Assembly: GCA_903840355.1 (NCBI GenBank)
Contig: CAIMFJ010000004.1
Span: 310,001-374,000 of the forward strand
DNA from: an uncultured Opitutia bacterium
GTDB taxonomy: Bacteria > Verrucomicrobiota > Verrucomicrobiia > Opitutales > UBA953
Length of the DNA: 64,000 nucleotides
Direction: 5' to 3'
Shown here: positions 8,438 to 17,583 of the stretch, one piece after another
Position numbering within the stretch: position 1 is the stretch's first letter
How the letters are laid out: each line of letters opens with the position of its first letter
Position numbers and translations under genes: made by a program
The notes under the pieces: generated by a model
What the model saw: only the letters and a program-made list of their open reading frames with translations
The model's database searches: none
Told to the model about the DNA's origin: nothing

Positions 8438-9189
8438 GCTCGAATTTGTAAGTGCTGCTTCATCTCCCGAACGGCACTTTGCACGCCGACGAAGAGTGCT
8501 CGGCTGACAATCGAATGTCCGATGTTCAATTCGTGCAGATGGGGGAGCGTCATGATCCCGCGGATATTATCGTAATTAATGCCGTGGCCCGCGTTGACGA
8601 TGAGACCGAGTTGGTGGGCGAGTTCGGCTCCTTGGTGTAGTTCGTTACGGGCGACCTTTTCGTGTGCAGTGCCCCAAGCGTGAGCAAAGGCCCCCGTATG
8701 CAATTCCACGACTGGTGCCGAGGTGGCCTGGCTGGCTTTAATTTGTTCGGCTTCGGCGTTGATGAAGAGGGAAACCTCAATCTTGGCGCAACCCAGCGCT
8801 TGTACGATGGGCTGGACGCGTTGGAAGTGACCGACGACATCGAGTCCACCTTCGGTAGTTACTTCTTCGCGTGATTCGGGTACTAGGCAAACCGCCGCTG
8901 GTTTGAGTTGTAGTGCAAACTCGAGCATGGCAGGCGTGCAAGCCATCTCAAGGTTGAGACGGACGTTAGGCAGTTGGGCGATGGCTAAGATATCTTCTGC
9001 TTGAATGTGCCGCCGATCCTCGCGCAAGTGTACCGTGATGCCGTCGGTACCAGCGAGCAGGGCTTGGCGGGTAAACTCGAGTGGGCTTGGCTCAGCGAGG
9101 TGGCTCGTGTGTTGCCCACGATACCGTGCTTGGCGGAGCGTGGCGGCGTGGTCGATGTTTACCCCGAGGAGGACGGGACGATGGGTCAT
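8434..9189 (-). CDS. pdxJ: Pyridoxine 5'-phosphate synthase
   Basis: 251 residues, close to the usual length. It starts with LLGVNIDHAATLRQARY, the PdxJ signature with the catalytic His, and continues with ITVHLREDRRHIQ, NLEMA, CLVPE-rich and LHTGAFAHA segments of the TIM barrel, ending in ELNIGHSIVSRALFVGV, the phosphate-binding region. It condenses 1-deoxyxylulose 5-phosphate with 3-amino-2-oxopropyl phosphate to pyridoxine phosphate in the DXP-dependent B6 pathway. It overlaps acpS downstream and the transglutaminase-like gene upstream by four bases each, so the three probably share one transcript from the promoter at 11381-11408. Confidence 0.97.
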   Translation of the reverse strand: MTHRPVLLGVNIDHAATLRQARYRGQHTSHLAEPSPLEFTRQALLAGTDGITVHLREDRRHIQAEDILAIAQLPNVRLNLEMACTPAMLEFALQLKPAAVCLVPESREEVTTEGGLDVVGHFQRVQPIVQALGCAKIEVSLFINAEAEQIKASQATSAPVVELHTGAFAHAWGTAHEKVARNELHQGAELAHQLGLIVNAGHGINYDNIRGIMTLPHLHELNIGHSIVSRALFVGVQSAVREMKQHLQIRA

Positions 9190-11366
9190 TGTTTTTTCAA
9201 CTTATCCAATTCTTTCTGAATCTTATCGGCTTCCTTTTGCAAGCGTTTGCCGCGCTCGACATCGTTACACTTCTCAAAATAACCTTCCATGACATTCAGT
9301 AGGTCGAGGACCGTCTTCATGCGGAAGACGTCACCCGTTCCGTCGAGTCGACGTTTAAACACACGTTCCATCTCGGATAAGAACAAGCGTTCGTTATCGG
9401 GATTACCTTTGACCGATTGATAGTAGCCTTCGAGCAGGGTGCGGAAGCTGGGCAAGTGGGAGGCTAATTCTTCTAAGGACTCGCGATAGAGGGAAGCGAG
9501 TTGGACTCCCGCTTTTTGGGGGTTTGCTTTAAGGACCCGAGTTTCACGTTCGACGGCCTTAACAATTAGGTCGTAGCGGGTTTGATCGTAACCCCCGTGG
9601 CGATTTTTCTTTTCGCTGATGAGTTTATGGTAGGCCGTGCGGCAGCTCATGTAGCGTTCTTCCTCGGTCATCGAGGGGAAGAGGTGCTTTTCTTCGAGTT
9701 CGTCGGCGTAGGCTCGTAAGTCAGGGTACTCGGCAAACGCCCGACGTAAGTCGGCGACGACGGTTTTCCATTCGGCGACTTTGATTTTTTCTCCGAAGAA
9801 CTCTAAGCACTCGGCATAAGCTCGCCAGGCTTCGAGGCAGTGGTTGGCACTTTCACAGGCGAGTTGTAACGCTTCGCGTTGGCCGTCTGCATCGGTATTT
9901 CCTTTATAAATCTCCGCGGCCATCATCAAGCGACGGCATTTATCATAGCGCGTGGTTTTACGTTGGGGGTCGCCGAGGAGTTCGACTTCGAATTCGCCAA
10001 TCGTCTTGCCGGTTTGGGGGTCGCTGGTGTGACCACAGGCGTAGCCATCGTTGTAGCGACCGGTGTTCATATTCCAGTCGTGTTCCTTGGAGAGGTAGGC
10101 AAACCAGGCGTGACCTCCGCGATTACCTTCGCCAGTCACGTAAGCGGCCGGAATGCCAAAAGCGTGAGCGGTGTTGGACGCAAAGTGGGCTTGGTGCATA
10201 CAGATGCCGCCGATTTCCAAAATCTCGGCCAGCGTACCTTCCTTGGGCATCGGCAATTTCGTTTTCTCGCCCGTGACGAAGTCCATGCGGTATTTAATCA
10301 TCCCATAACTCGGGCTCCAGTTGTGATCATTCAAGGAGCGCAGCTTGGTTTGCTCTAAGGCCCAATTCATTTCTTCGATGGTCACGTGCCCACCCACGAC
10401 CCAAACTAATTCGAAGGGACGGAGCTTCGTGATGTCATCCGCCAAGACATGTCGCTCGGCGTTATTACGGTAATATTGGTAACGGGCGAGCGGGTTGGCC
10501 GTGAACGGTTCTTCGCTCGCCCAGCGCGTCCATTGGAGTTTGTGGTCAAACACTAACGCGCAGGCAATTTGCAGGTTTACGTATTTCCCCTTTAATTCTT
10601 TGGGGTCATCGGCAACGAGGTCGGCCCAAACTTGCAGGGCTTTCTCGGCATCGTCTTCATCTTTAATATTAACGACAAAACGTTCCAACGATTCTGGGTT
10701 GGCTAAGAGCTCGCCGAGGAACGCCGCAACTTTGGGGTCGCTGCACGCATTACGTAGTCCCTTAGGGGTGACGCGTTTGACGAAGTTTGCTTGGGTCATG
10801 CCCACCGCAAAGTAATGACTCTCCCATAGGCGATCATAGCGCAGTACGCCGTCGCTCTTGAGTGTGGCTGTGAGCGCAGGGTAGAGGCCGTATTTCAGAC
10901 GATCATAGTGGCTCTCCCATTTCCCATCTTTGATGCGACTTTTGGTGTCGGCGCGTAAGGTCGCTAAGCATTGAGGGTCGCGGAGGTCGGGAGCGTTGAA
11001 CGGGTAAGGGGCGAGGGTGATTTCCGGACCGGTCTCGGCGACGATTTCAGGTTTAGGTTTTTCGACTACGACGGGTTTTTCGGGGACTTCGTTAACCACC
11101 ACTGGTTCTGGTTGCTTATCTTTTTGCACTACGACTTCCGGCGTTGTGGTTGTGGACTGAGGGCGGAAAAGGTCGGCAACGTTATCCATGACGCCGCGTT
11201 CATTGGCCGGACGTGGAGGTTGATGGGCGCGTTGATAAATATCCCAAGAGAACCAAGCCAAACCGATGAGTGCGGGCAGTAGTAAGGCAATCGAGACCTT
11301 GTCGGACGTGCTAAAACCCTCGGGCGGAGTTTGAAAGGAAGGTCGCTTGGGCCTCGGGGTACTCAT
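9186..11366 (-). CDS. Membrane-anchored transglutaminase-like protein
   Basis: 726 residues from the ATG at 11366; an ATG at 11408 would add 14 residues but falls inside the predicted promoter. A single N-terminal transmembrane helix (about 25-45, ALLLPALIGLAWFSWDIY) precedes a Thr/Pro/Val/Lys-rich linker (about 70-115) and a large soluble part. Around residues 385-440 it has a transglutaminase-like core: Cys in GGICMHQAHF, His in GNRGGHAWFAYLS, and an Asp or Asn further on (HDWNMNTGRYND). The C-terminal 250 residues are helical, with TPR-like character, and end in a coiled coil (KADKIQKELDKLKKQ-type). The likely site is the periplasmic face of the inner membrane, perhaps as a protease or peptidoglycan-linked enzyme. 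The exact role is unknown. Confidence 0.7.
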   Translation of the reverse strand: MSTPRPKRPSFQTPPEGFSTSDKVSIALLLPALIGLAWFSWDIYQRAHQPPRPANERGVMDNVADLFRPQSTTTTPEVVVQKDKQPEPVVVNEVPEKPVVVEKPKPEIVAETGPEITLAPYPFNAPDLRDPQCLATLRADTKSRIKDGKWESHYDRLKYGLYPALTATLKSDGVLRYDRLWESHYFAVGMTQANFVKRVTPKGLRNACSDPKVAAFLGELLANPESLERFVVNIKDEDDAEKALQVWADLVADDPKELKGKYVNLQIACALVFDHKLQWTRWASEEPFTANPLARYQYYRNNAERHVLADDITKLRPFELVWVVGGHVTIEEMNWALEQTKLRSLNDHNWSPSYGMIKYRMDFVTGEKTKLPMPKEGTLAEILEIGGICMHQAHFASNTAHAFGIPAAYVTGEGNRGGHAWFAYLSKEHDWNMNTGRYNDGYACGHTSDPQTGKTIGEFEVELLGDPQRKTTRYDKCRRLMMAAEIYKGNTDADGQREALQLACESANHCLEAWRAYAECLEFFGEKIKVAEWKTVVADLRRAFAEYPDLRAYADELEEKHLFPSMTEEERYMSCRTAYHKLISEKKNRHGGYDQTRYDLIVKAVERETRVLKANPQKAGVQLASLYRESLEELASHLPSFRTLLEGYYQSVKGNPDNERLFLSEMERVFKRRLDGTGDVFRMKTVLDLLNVMEGYFEKCNDVERGKRLQKEADKIQKELDKLKKQ

Positions 11367-11380
11367 GGGATTGAACTTTG

Positions 11381-11408
11381 AGCATAAGTAGAATGGGTCT
11401 ACGGTCAA
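11381..11408 (-). promoter_or_regulatory. Sigma70-type promoter for the transglutaminase-pdxJ-acpS series
   Basis: On the minus strand, TTGACC (11408-11403) and TATGCT (11386-11381) are separated by 16 bases. The start point would fall near 11374, only about 8 bases before the ATG at 11366, leaving no room for a normal ribosome binding site. It lies between uvrA's end and this gene. Confidence 0.5.
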
Positions 11409-11442
11409 AGCCCAACCCGACCTCTTTTTCGATGGAAAACCT

Positions 11443-14400
11443 TTATTTAGAGGCTAAACCACGCTGCAAAGTTAGGGCTAAGGCGGAGGCGGTGGGCGAG
11501 TTTTTGTGAGCCGCTAAAGACTCCGGAGTGCCTTCATGCACAAGGCGTCCGCCGCCCTGACCGCCATCGGGCCCGATTTCAATGCACCAGTCGGCTTCGG
11601 CCAGAATGTCGGGATGGTGTTCGATGACGACCACAGTGTGGCCTTGATCGACTAAGGCGTGCAGTAACTCGATGAGCCGTTGGCAGTCGGCTTGGTGGAG
11701 TCCGATGGTGGGTTCTTCCAAAAAATATAAGTTGGGTCGAATGACGCCACGGGCGCGTTCTCGGAACGTTGGCAAGCCCTGGGCTAATTCACTGACTAAC
11801 TTAACGCGTTGCGCTTCCCCGCCAGAGAGCGTGGGACTGCTTTGGCCTAAGGTTAAATAGCCCAGGCCAGTTTTGACCATCAGGTTGCACAGGTCTTGGA
11901 GTTTAACGTCGAACGAGAAAAAGGCCGCCGCTTCTTCAAACGACATCGCCAACAAATCGGCGACGGATTTGCCATTCCACCGGATCGCTTTGGCGGCGGC
12001 ACCATAGCGCGTGCCTTGGCATTCTTCGCACGGGACGTAAGTGTCCGGCAAGAAATTCATTTCCAGTTTCACACGCCCTGCTCCTGAGCAGGCTTCGCAC
12101 CGGCCACCGCTGGTGTTGAAGGAGAAGAACCCTGGGCCGTAGCCCCGAATGTTGGCTTCGGGGAGCGAGGCCAAGCGTTCGCGAATTAAATCCCAAATGC
12201 CCACATACGTCGAAGGGGTCGAGCGGGGGGTTTTGCCAATGGGTTCTTGGTCGACGATGACAAGTTGACGGAAATTTTTTAAGCCCGTGATTTGTTGGAA
12301 GGCGGCTGCCCCGTCTTGTTGTACCACGCTGAGAGCGTCTTTTCCAGCAAGGGAGTCTTTCTTCTTGGCTAAAGCGAGTTGAATCGCGGGAGCGAGGAGG
12401 TCGGTGACGAGCGTGCTTTTACCCGCTCCCGAAACCCCGCACACGACGGTTAGGCGACCTGCGGGAATGGAAACGTCAAAGCCTTGTAAGTTGCGCAGGT
12501 GGGCTTTTTTCAGATGCACCCAATCCTTCGGGGCTTCGGGGCCTTTGACGGCCCGGCGTTTCCCGCGTAACGGGTGCGGAATGGCGGTGCGGAGGAATTT
12601 GCCCGTCACCGAAGCGGGATTTTTTTCGAGTACCTTAGCCGTACCTTGGGCCACAATGCTGCCACCGTGAATCCCGGCTCCCGGCCCCATGTCGATGATG
12701 AGGTCGGCGGCGCGCATGGTGTCCTCGTCGTGTTCCACCACTAAGACTGTGTTGCCTCGATTGCGCAGTGATTCGAGGGAGGCGATGAGGCGATCGTTGT
12801 CGCGTGGGTGAAGGCCGATGCTGGGTTCATCGAGTACGTAAAGTGCGCCCGAGAGCGTTGAACCTAATTGGGCTGCGAGCCGAATGCGTTGTGCTTCGCC
12901 ACCCGAGAGTGTGTCCGCTCCTCGATCTAGTGCTAGGTAGCCCAGACCGACTGAAGTGAGGAATTTAAGCCGGGCGGTGACTTCTGGTAATAAGGCTCCG
13001 ACGATGGCGGCTTCGCGGGTATTTAATTTTAAATCACTTAAAAACTCCCGGGCCTGTTCGGGTTGTAATTTTAATAGTCCGGGAAGCGAGATTTGCTTGC
13101 CTTGACGATGTGTGAGGCGGACGGAACGACCGATGGGACCAAGTCGCTCGCCTTGGCAAGCGGGGCAGACTTGGGTACCGACGCGATCGGCAATGGCGTT
13201 TTCATTGAGTGATTCTTCTTCGTCAGCCGCAAAGGTATCGACTTCAAGCCCGTGACCACGGCAGTCGGGACACCACCCGCGCGGAGAATTCCAAGAGAGG
13301 TGCTTGGGGTCAACCACAGGGTAGGCTTCTCCGGTGGCGGGATCGCTGCGCGCCGTGGATAAGAAGGCGAGTTGTTCGCCTTTAGGGGAGAGGAGTAAGC
13401 AGGAGCCTTTGCCGAGGTTGAGGGCTTCTTTGACTAAAGCTCTTAAAGCTTTTTCGCCGTCGCTCGTGGAGTCGTCAGGGCGGATAATCGTGCCGTCGGG
13501 TTGTACCTTGGCGAGGATGGCATCGACGTCGTGTTCGCGGTAACGATCCAGGCCTTCAAAGCCTTTCACTTCATAAAGTTTTCCGTCGGCCCGGAGTTGT
13601 TGGAGTCCGTGATTTTCAGCCCATTCGGCTAAGGGTCGGTGGTGGCCTTTGCGGGAGCGCACTAAGGGAGCGGCTAAAAGCAGGTGCCCTTTCTTCTGCG
13701 CTTTAACTTTTTTACTCACCAAGCGGACAATCGCGTCTTCCGTCATCTCTTCTAACGGTTCACCGGTGATGGGGCTGTGCAACACGCCCGCTCGCGCAAA
13801 GAGTACTCGTAAGTATTGAGCCACTTCGGTGACGGTGGCTACGGTGGACTTAGTGGAACCGCGCGTGATGCGCTGTTCAATCGCCACCGTGGGAGGCAGG
13901 CCTTCTAAGTTGTCGATGTCAGGCTTGGGAAGTTGTTCGACGAATTGCCGGGCGTAAGCCGAGACGCATTCTAGGAAACGACGTTGCCCTTCAGCGAAGA
14001 GGATGTCGAAAGCGAGTGACGATTTACCTGAGCCCGAGACGCCAGTCATCACGGTTAAGGAGCCGTGCGGGATGGAAAGGGAAACGTCTTTCAGGTTATG
14101 TTCGCGTGCACCTTGCAGGGTAATCGCCGTGGGTCGTTCGCGCGTTACACTAGGTGGCTTGGTGTTAAACGCCATTTCCCCTTGAGCTAAAAATCTTCCC
14201 GTGATGGTGTTGCCTTTGGCTAAGTCCGCGGGAGTTCCCGCTGCGATGAGTTGTCCACCGCCTGGGCCCGCTTCGGGACCGAGTTCCACTAACCAATCGC
14301 AGGCCTTGAGGACGTCGAGTTGGTGTTCGACGACGATGAGCGAGTGACCGGCATTGGTCAGGCGTTGTAAGAGCGTGAGGAGGCGAGACACGTCATCACG

Positions 14401-16953
14401 ATGCAGGCCAGTCGTTGGTTCATCTAAGAGCAATAAGGCCCCAGGCTTCTTGGGGTCGAGTTTCCCAAGGTAGCGAACGAGTTTTAGGCGTTGAGCTTCG
14501 CCCCCCGAAAGCGTCGTGAGTGGTTGGCCCAATGACAGGTAGCCTAAGCCCACTTCTTCTAAGCAGGCCAGTTGTTGGGTCGCGGGTGTGCGGGCCGCAA
14601 AAAATTCACGGGCTTCGGAAACCGACATCGCCAAAAGGTCGGCGACAGATTTACCGTGGAATTGGAAAGCTAAGACTTCATCACGGAAGCGCTTGCCTTG
14701 GCACGATGGACAAGGCAAGGCGACGTCGGAGACGAACTGCATTTCGACCGTTTCCCAGCCAGCTCCGCCGCAACGTTCACAGCGACCATCGCCCGCATTG
14801 AAGGAAAAGTGGCTTGGAGTTAAGCCCGCAACTTTGGCCTCTTCTGAATTACCTAAGAGGTTGCGAATCGCCTCCCAAGCTCCGACGTAAAGGGCGGGAT
14901 TGGAGCGTGGTGTCCGCGTGGCGGGAGATTGATCGATGAGGGCGATTTCAGAAGGCTCTTGGTCGAATTCTAACCATTTAACTTCTAGTTTAGTGTCATC
15001 CGATTCCGCATCTTTGCGGGCTAGGACTTGGTGCAGTAAGGTGGATTTGCCCGAACCCGATACGCCGCATAAGCCTACCAGTCGGCCGAGCGGTAAGTTG
15101 CAGGAGAAGTCTTTAAGATTATTAACTTGGGCGTTTTTGATCCGGAGTTGCGGCGTTTTGCTCGTGACGGGTCGGGCAGGATTCGCGGCAACTTGGCGCC
15201 GGCCGCTGAGCCATTCACCCGTTGCCGAATTCTTAATTTTAAGAATGCCAGCGGGCTTGCCTGCATAAAGTAGATGTCCGCCTTCCGCTCCAGGTTTCGG
15301 TCCGATTTCAACTAACCAGTCCGCGGCGCGCATTACGGTTTCGTCATGTTCAACGACTACTACGGTGTTACCTTGGGCTACGAGTTGGCGCAAAATCCCA
15401 ATCATGCGTGAGAGGTCGCGGGCGTGCATACCGACGCTGGGTTCATCGAGCACGAAAACGGTGTCTGCTAAACACGCCCCGAGGCATGACGTTAAATTAA
15501 CGCGTTGGACTTCACCGCCCGAGAGGGTGCGCGAAAGGCGATCGAGGGTTAAGTAGCCCAAGCCCACCGCTTCGAGGTAACTTAAGCGTGCAAGGATCGC
15601 TTCCAGTGCGTGGTCTGCGGGGTGACGGGAGTCTTGCGGCTTTAGAGGAGCCAGTTTTTGACGTAAGTCGGCAACGCTTAAGCTGTATAAATCTGGCAAG
15701 GTGAGCCTCTGCCACTTCCACCACAGCGTTTCTTCGCGAAAGCGTTTTCCTTGGCACTTGGGGCACTCTTCGTAGCTCCGCCAGCGCGATAAGAACACGC
15801 GTACATGCATTTTATACGTGTTGGACTCTAACCAGCGGAAGAAACCGCGAATGCCGTACCATTTACTTTCCCATTGGCCTTCTTGGTAGGTAGGGTCGCC
15901 GTTCTCGAGGTAGCGCCGATGTGCGGCAGAAAGTTTTTTCCACGGTACATCCAGAGGGATATGTTGCTTGCGACACGCGCGGAGGAGGTCATTTTGGCTC
16001 TCTCCATAGACATTTCCTTGAAACGGAGCGATGACCCCTTCAGCCAAAGTGAGTTCGGGGTTGGGAATAATTTTTTTCCAATCCAACCCGATCACGCGTC
16101 CGAAGCCGCGGCATTCAGGGCAGGCTCCTACGGGGGAGTTGAAGGAGAAAAGTGCTGGGGTGGCCGGGCGAAACTTTCGCCCGTCGACGGGAGATTCTAA
16201 AATCTCACTGTAACGCGCCACCTCTTGACCATTTTCATTTAGCAGGCGCATCCGCCCGCCACCGAGGCGAAACGCCCCGAGGGCCGCTTCATGAAAGCGG
16301 GCTGCGTCTGCCGTCGTCACCGTCAGGCGATCTTGCACGATTAAAATTTCGGACGCCTCATCTGGAATCGGGTCTTCGCCTAAACGGAGGCGTTGGTTGT
16401 TGACGAAGGCCCGCGTGAAACCGGCTTTCGTGAATTCCTGTGTCAGGGCGGCCCACTTAATCTCTTGTGGTTTGTGGAGGGCAAAAGTGACCACCAGCGT
16501 TTGACCAGAAAATTTTTCTAACGCTTCTTTCCAAGCGGCCTCGGGACCACGTGGGGCGATGGGCTGACTTGAAGCGGGGTCGATGAGTTCAGAGCGATGG
16601 GCGAACCAAACTTTAAACCAATCACACAACTCCGTCATCGTGCCTACCGTGGAGCGCGAGGTTTTGACTGCATTGCCTTGTTTGATAGCAATGGAGGGTC
16701 GAATGTTTTCCGCTGACTCTAGGTTAGGGGCGGGCAGGAGTTCGAGGAATTGGCGAACGTAAGGGCTGAACGTTTCTACGTAACGACGTTGGCCTTCGGC
16801 GTGTAAGGTATCGAAGACTAATGAGGATTTGCCAGCGCCGCTGAGGCCCGTGACCACAATCAGTTGCCCGATGGGCAATTCTAAGTCGAAACCTTTGAGG
16901 TTATTTTGGCGAATGCCACGTAAGCGAATAACGTCAGGACGGGCGGCGGGCAT
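11443..16953 (-). CDS. uvrA: Tandem double UvrA (excinuclease ABC subunit A, two fused copies)
   Basis: 1836 residues, about twice a normal UvrA (about 940). The two halves (1 to about 940, and about 945-1836) each contain a full UvrA. Four Walker A motifs occur: GLSGAGKSS near 36, GVSGSGKST near 631, GVSGSGKSS near 973 and GVSGAGKST near 1508. Four LSGGE(V/A)QR signatures lie near 479, 816, 1350 and 1709. Each half also has paired CxxC zinc modules (CPECRGFG/CPKCQGKR and CERCGGAG/CPSCQGKR; CPDCRGHG/CPACQGER and CEACSGAG/CEECQGTR). All nucleotide sites look intact, so both halves may be active. UvrA scans DNA for damage and loads UvrB; a canonical UvrA dimer would here be one polypeptide. Chlamydiae carry the same long form. 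No frameshift is visible at the join. Confidence 0.95.
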   Translation of the reverse strand: MPAARPDVIRLRGIRQNNLKGFDLELPIGQLIVVTGLSGAGKSSLVFDTLHAEGQRRYVETFSPYVRQFLELLPAPNLESAENIRPSIAIKQGNAVKTSRSTVGTMTELCDWFKVWFAHRSELIDPASSQPIAPRGPEAAWKEALEKFSGQTLVVTFALHKPQEIKWAALTQEFTKAGFTRAFVNNQRLRLGEDPIPDEASEILIVQDRLTVTTADAARFHEAALGAFRLGGGRMRLLNENGQEVARYSEILESPVDGRKFRPATPALFSFNSPVGACPECRGFGRVIGLDWKKIIPNPELTLAEGVIAPFQGNVYGESQNDLLRACRKQHIPLDVPWKKLSAAHRRYLENGDPTYQEGQWESKWYGIRGFFRWLESNTYKMHVRVFLSRWRSYEECPKCQGKRFREETLWWKWQRLTLPDLYSLSVADLRQKLAPLKPQDSRHPADHALEAILARLSYLEAVGLGYLTLDRLSRTLSGGEVQRVNLTSCLGACLADTVFVLDEPSVGMHARDLSRMIGILRQLVAQGNTVVVVEHDETVMRAADWLVEIGPKPGAEGGHLLYAGKPAGILKIKNSATGEWLSGRRQVAANPARPVTSKTPQLRIKNAQVNNLKDFSCNLPLGRLVGLCGVSGSGKSTLLHQVLARKDAESDDTKLEVKWLEFDQEPSEIALIDQSPATRTPRSNPALYVGAWEAIRNLLGNSEEAKVAGLTPSHFSFNAGDGRCERCGGAGWETVEMQFVSDVALPCPSCQGKRFRDEVLAFQFHGKSVADLLAMSVSEAREFFAARTPATQQLACLEEVGLGYLSLGQPLTTLSGGEAQRLKLVRYLGKLDPKKPGALLLLDEPTTGLHRDDVSRLLTLLQRLTNAGHSLIVVEHQLDVLKACDWLVELGPEAGPGGGQLIAAGTPADLAKGNTITGRFLAQGEMAFNTKPPSVTRERPTAITLQGAREHNLKDVSLSIPHGSLTVMTGVSGSGKSSLAFDILFAEGQRRFLECVSAYARQFVEQLPKPDIDNLEGLPPTVAIEQRITRGSTKSTVATVTEVAQYLRVLFARAGVLHSPITGEPLEEMTEDAIVRLVSKKVKAQKKGHLLLAAPLVRSRKGHHRPLAEWAENHGLQQLRADGKLYEVKGFEGLDRYREHDVDAILAKVQPDGTIIRPDDSTSDGEKALRALVKEALNLGKGSCLLLSPKGEQLAFLSTARSDPATGEAYPVVDPKHLSWNSPRGWCPDCRGHGLEVDTFAADEEESLNENAIADRVGTQVCPACQGERLGPIGRSVRLTHRQGKQISLPGLLKLQPEQAREFLSDLKLNTREAAIVGALLPEVTARLKFLTSVGLGYLALDRGADTLSGGEAQRIRLAAQLGSTLSGALYVLDEPSIGLHPRDNDRLIASLESLRNRGNTVLVVEHDEDTMRAADLIIDMGPGAGIHGGSIVAQGTAKVLEKNPASVTGKFLRTAIPHPLRGKRRAVKGPEAPKDWVHLKKAHLRNLQGFDVSIPAGRLTVVCGVSGAGKSTLVTDLLAPAIQLALAKKKDSLAGKDALSVVQQDGAAAFQQITGLKNFRQLVIVDQEPIGKTPRSTPSTYVGIWDLIRERLASLPEANIRGYGPGFFSFNTSGGRCEACSGAGRVKLEMNFLPDTYVPCEECQGTRYGAAAKAIRWNGKSVADLLAMSFEEAAAFFSFDVKLQDLCNLMVKTGLGYLTLGQSSPTLSGGEAQRVKLVSELAQGLPTFRERARGVIRPNLYFLEEPTIGLHQADCQRLIELLHALVDQGHTVVVIEHHPDILAEADWCIEIGPDGGQGGGRLVHEGTPESLAAHKNSPTASALALTLQRGLASK

Positions 16954-16996
16954 AATCTCGATTAACGGATTAGAAAGTGGGAGATTAGCAAACGAC

Positions 16997-17578
16997 TTAG
17001 TAGGCCGGGAAGACCGTGATGCCTTGAGGTGTTACGACCGCGTGAATTTTGGCATCGTGAGGTTCGGTTGGGAGCAAAGGCAGAAGTTGAAAGGCATGGG
17101 CGTGACCTAAGCGCCAAGTCGTGGCGGGTAAGTTGGCAAGGAGCCGATCGTAGAAGCCGCCCCCTTGTCCCAGGCGGTGTCCTTGCTGGTCGAACGCCAG
17201 GCCAGGAATGAGGAGGATGTCTAAGCTGGCCGGCAAGACCGTAGGAGCATTCGCCCGTGGTTCTAAAATTCCTTTAGTAGAAGCCTCGAGCTGGTCGAGT
17301 TGGCTAACGTGATGTAAGCTTAGGGTCTGCGTGTCGCTGACGCGTGGGAGGACTAAGGTTTTACCAGCGTCGAGGACGGCCTGACATAAGACTTGGGTTG
17401 CGGGCTCGCCTCGTAGGGCCATGTAAGCTCCAATGGTGCGAGCCTCTTGCCATCGCGGATGGTTTTGTAAGACCTGTAAAATCTCGTGCCCGGCACTTTC
17501 AATAGCTGCGGACGTGAGTGCCTGTCGTTGGGTGCGGAGTTGCTGACGCCATTCGGTTTTCGCAGCAGGCTGCTCCAT
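16997..17578 (-). CDS. 5-formyltetrahydrofolate cyclo-ligase
   Basis: 193 residues with the family's N-terminal helix of basic residues (KTEWRQQLRTQRQAL) and the ATP/folate-binding signature LGQGGGFYDRLLA near residue 140, preceded by LLIPGLAFDQQGHR. It converts 5-formyl-THF to 5,10-methenyl-THF with ATP, recovering stored folate. The last segment (DAKIHAVVTPQG) matches the conserved C-terminal D-x-x-x-x-x-V-x-T pattern. It lies five bases downstream of ctaB and 43 bases upstream of uvrA, likely in the same leftward transcript. Confidence 0.94.
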   Translation of the reverse strand: MEQPAAKTEWRQQLRTQRQALTSAAIESAGHEILQVLQNHPRWQEARTIGAYMALRGEPATQVLCQAVLDAGKTLVLPRVSDTQTLSLHHVSQLDQLEASTKGILEPRANAPTVLPASLDILLIPGLAFDQQGHRLGQGGGFYDRLLANLPATTWRLGHAHAFQLLPLLPTEPHDAKIHAVVTPQGITVFPAY

Positions 17579-17583
17579 GGTTT

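Noticed and set aside
11443-16953. The double uvrA as an assembly artefact of two separate genes.
   Set aside because: The frame is continuous, the two halves differ throughout, and the long form is known in chlamydiae.
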